DNA of 64,000 bases from Nipponacmea schrenckii (lineage: Eukaryota; Mollusca; Gastropoda; Lottiidae). Below are positions 63,440-64,000 of this stretch, piece after piece; position 1 is the stretch's first letter, and every line of letters starts with the position of its first letter. Where the stretch lies: assembly GCA_030562195.1 (NCBI GenBank), contig CM060199.1:29284338-29348337 (forward strand). Direction: 5' to 3'. A program made the translations under genes and the position numbers. Under the pieces are notes generated by a model, which saw nothing but the letters and a program-made list of their open reading frames with translations, was not told where the DNA came from and did no database searches.

Positions 63440-64000
63440 CAGGATACACTTTATATCTGATTATTTTATAATTTAACTAATTATTAAAAACTATCTGAAT
63501 TTAACTAATTGTTAAGTACTATCTGAATTTATCTATCAAAAACTATCTGAATTTATCTAATTGTTAAGTACTATCTGATTTTATCTATTAAAAACTATCT
63601 GAATTTATCTAATTGTTAAGTACTATCTGATTTTATCTATTAAAAACTATCTGAATTTATCTAATTGTTATATACTAACTGAATTTATCTAATTGTTATA
63701 ATAAGTACTATCTTACTTTTTTTATTGTTAAGTACTATCTGAATTTATCTAATTGTTAAGTATATCTGAATTTATCTAATTAAGTACTATCTTAATTTAT
63801 CTTATTGGTATATACTAACTGAATTTATCTAATTTTTATAATAAGTACCATCTGAATTTATCTAATTGTCAAGTATTATCTGAATTTATCTAATTATAAA
63901 GTACTATCTAAATTTATCTAATTGTTATTTACTAACTGAATTTATCTAATTGTTAAGTACTATCTGAATTTATCTAATTATTAAGTACTATCTGGATTTA
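63440..64000. repeat. 28-bp minisatellite running out of the window
   Basis: Units of TATCTGAATTTATCTAATTG plus TTAAGTAC with variable deletions; about 20 copies to the end of the window, so the full length is unknown. Confidence 0.9.

Larger units (their letters stand above)
55765..64000 (-). other. Intron or 5' region of gene B, no exon found
   Basis: No convincing coding exon. It contains a SINE B copy (55943-56250), a 110-bp tandem duplication (57242-57465), a LINE-end-like repeat (57265-57610), and two minisatellites (61500-62140 and 63440-64000). The remainder is AT-rich with nothing recognised. Confidence 0.55.

Overview
The window is AT-rich, intron-rich animal DNA. Tandem repeats, tRNA-derived SINEs, MITE-like elements and a Penelope-like retroelement remnant, together with a KIF26-type kinesin, point to an invertebrate. 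A mollusc or other lophotrochozoan is my best guess, but this is inference and the species is not identified.

Two protein-coding genes can be supported. They are paralogues of each other, arranged tail to tail. Gene A (+ strand, bases 1-5535) is the C-terminal part of a KIF26 kinesin; its motor exons lie left of the window. Gene B (- strand, 55764 down to 12696) is a nearly complete KIF26: twelve exons give about 1,426 residues, comprising a lead-in to the motor, a whole motor domain of about 350 residues spread over seven exons, and a long serine-rich tail held mainly in one 2.6 kb exon. Every exon junction in both genes is phase-consistent. The motor carries non-canonical nucleotide-binding motifs, as known for the KIF26 family, whose members are described as microtubule binders without normal ATPase activity.

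The two tail exons are a mosaic. Three blocks (about 205, 366 and 245 nt) are nearly identical at nucleotide level, synonymous sites included, while the DNA between them is hardly alignable. This is the pattern expected of gene conversion between inverted paralogues. Between the two 3' ends lies a 3.8 kb minisatellite with a 91 bp unit. A second notable point is the C-terminus. Gene B ends in a cysteine-rich peptide finishing PTQV. Gene A encodes the homologous peptide, finishing PTDV, if the last intron is not spliced, and a longer tail if it is spliced. Gene A therefore probably has two alternative C-termini, one with a class I PDZ-ligand-like end.

Layout: 1-5535 gene A; 5536-7585 its 3' flank; 7586-11400 minisatellite; 11401-12695 3' flank of B with a MITE; 12696-16948 tail exons and last motor exon of B; 16949-23101 intron with AT-rich repeats, a Penelope-like fragment with a hammerhead ribozyme motif, and a second MITE; 23102-29967 motor exons separated by introns, one holding two 1.1 kb tandem repeat units; 29968-44566 and 44733-55645 large introns with SINEs; 55765-64000 non-coding sequence (intron or 5' region) with three further tandem repeats. 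No rRNA gene, functional tRNA gene or CRISPR array was found. Exon limits come from splice signals, phase and remembered family motifs, without transcript data or database search.
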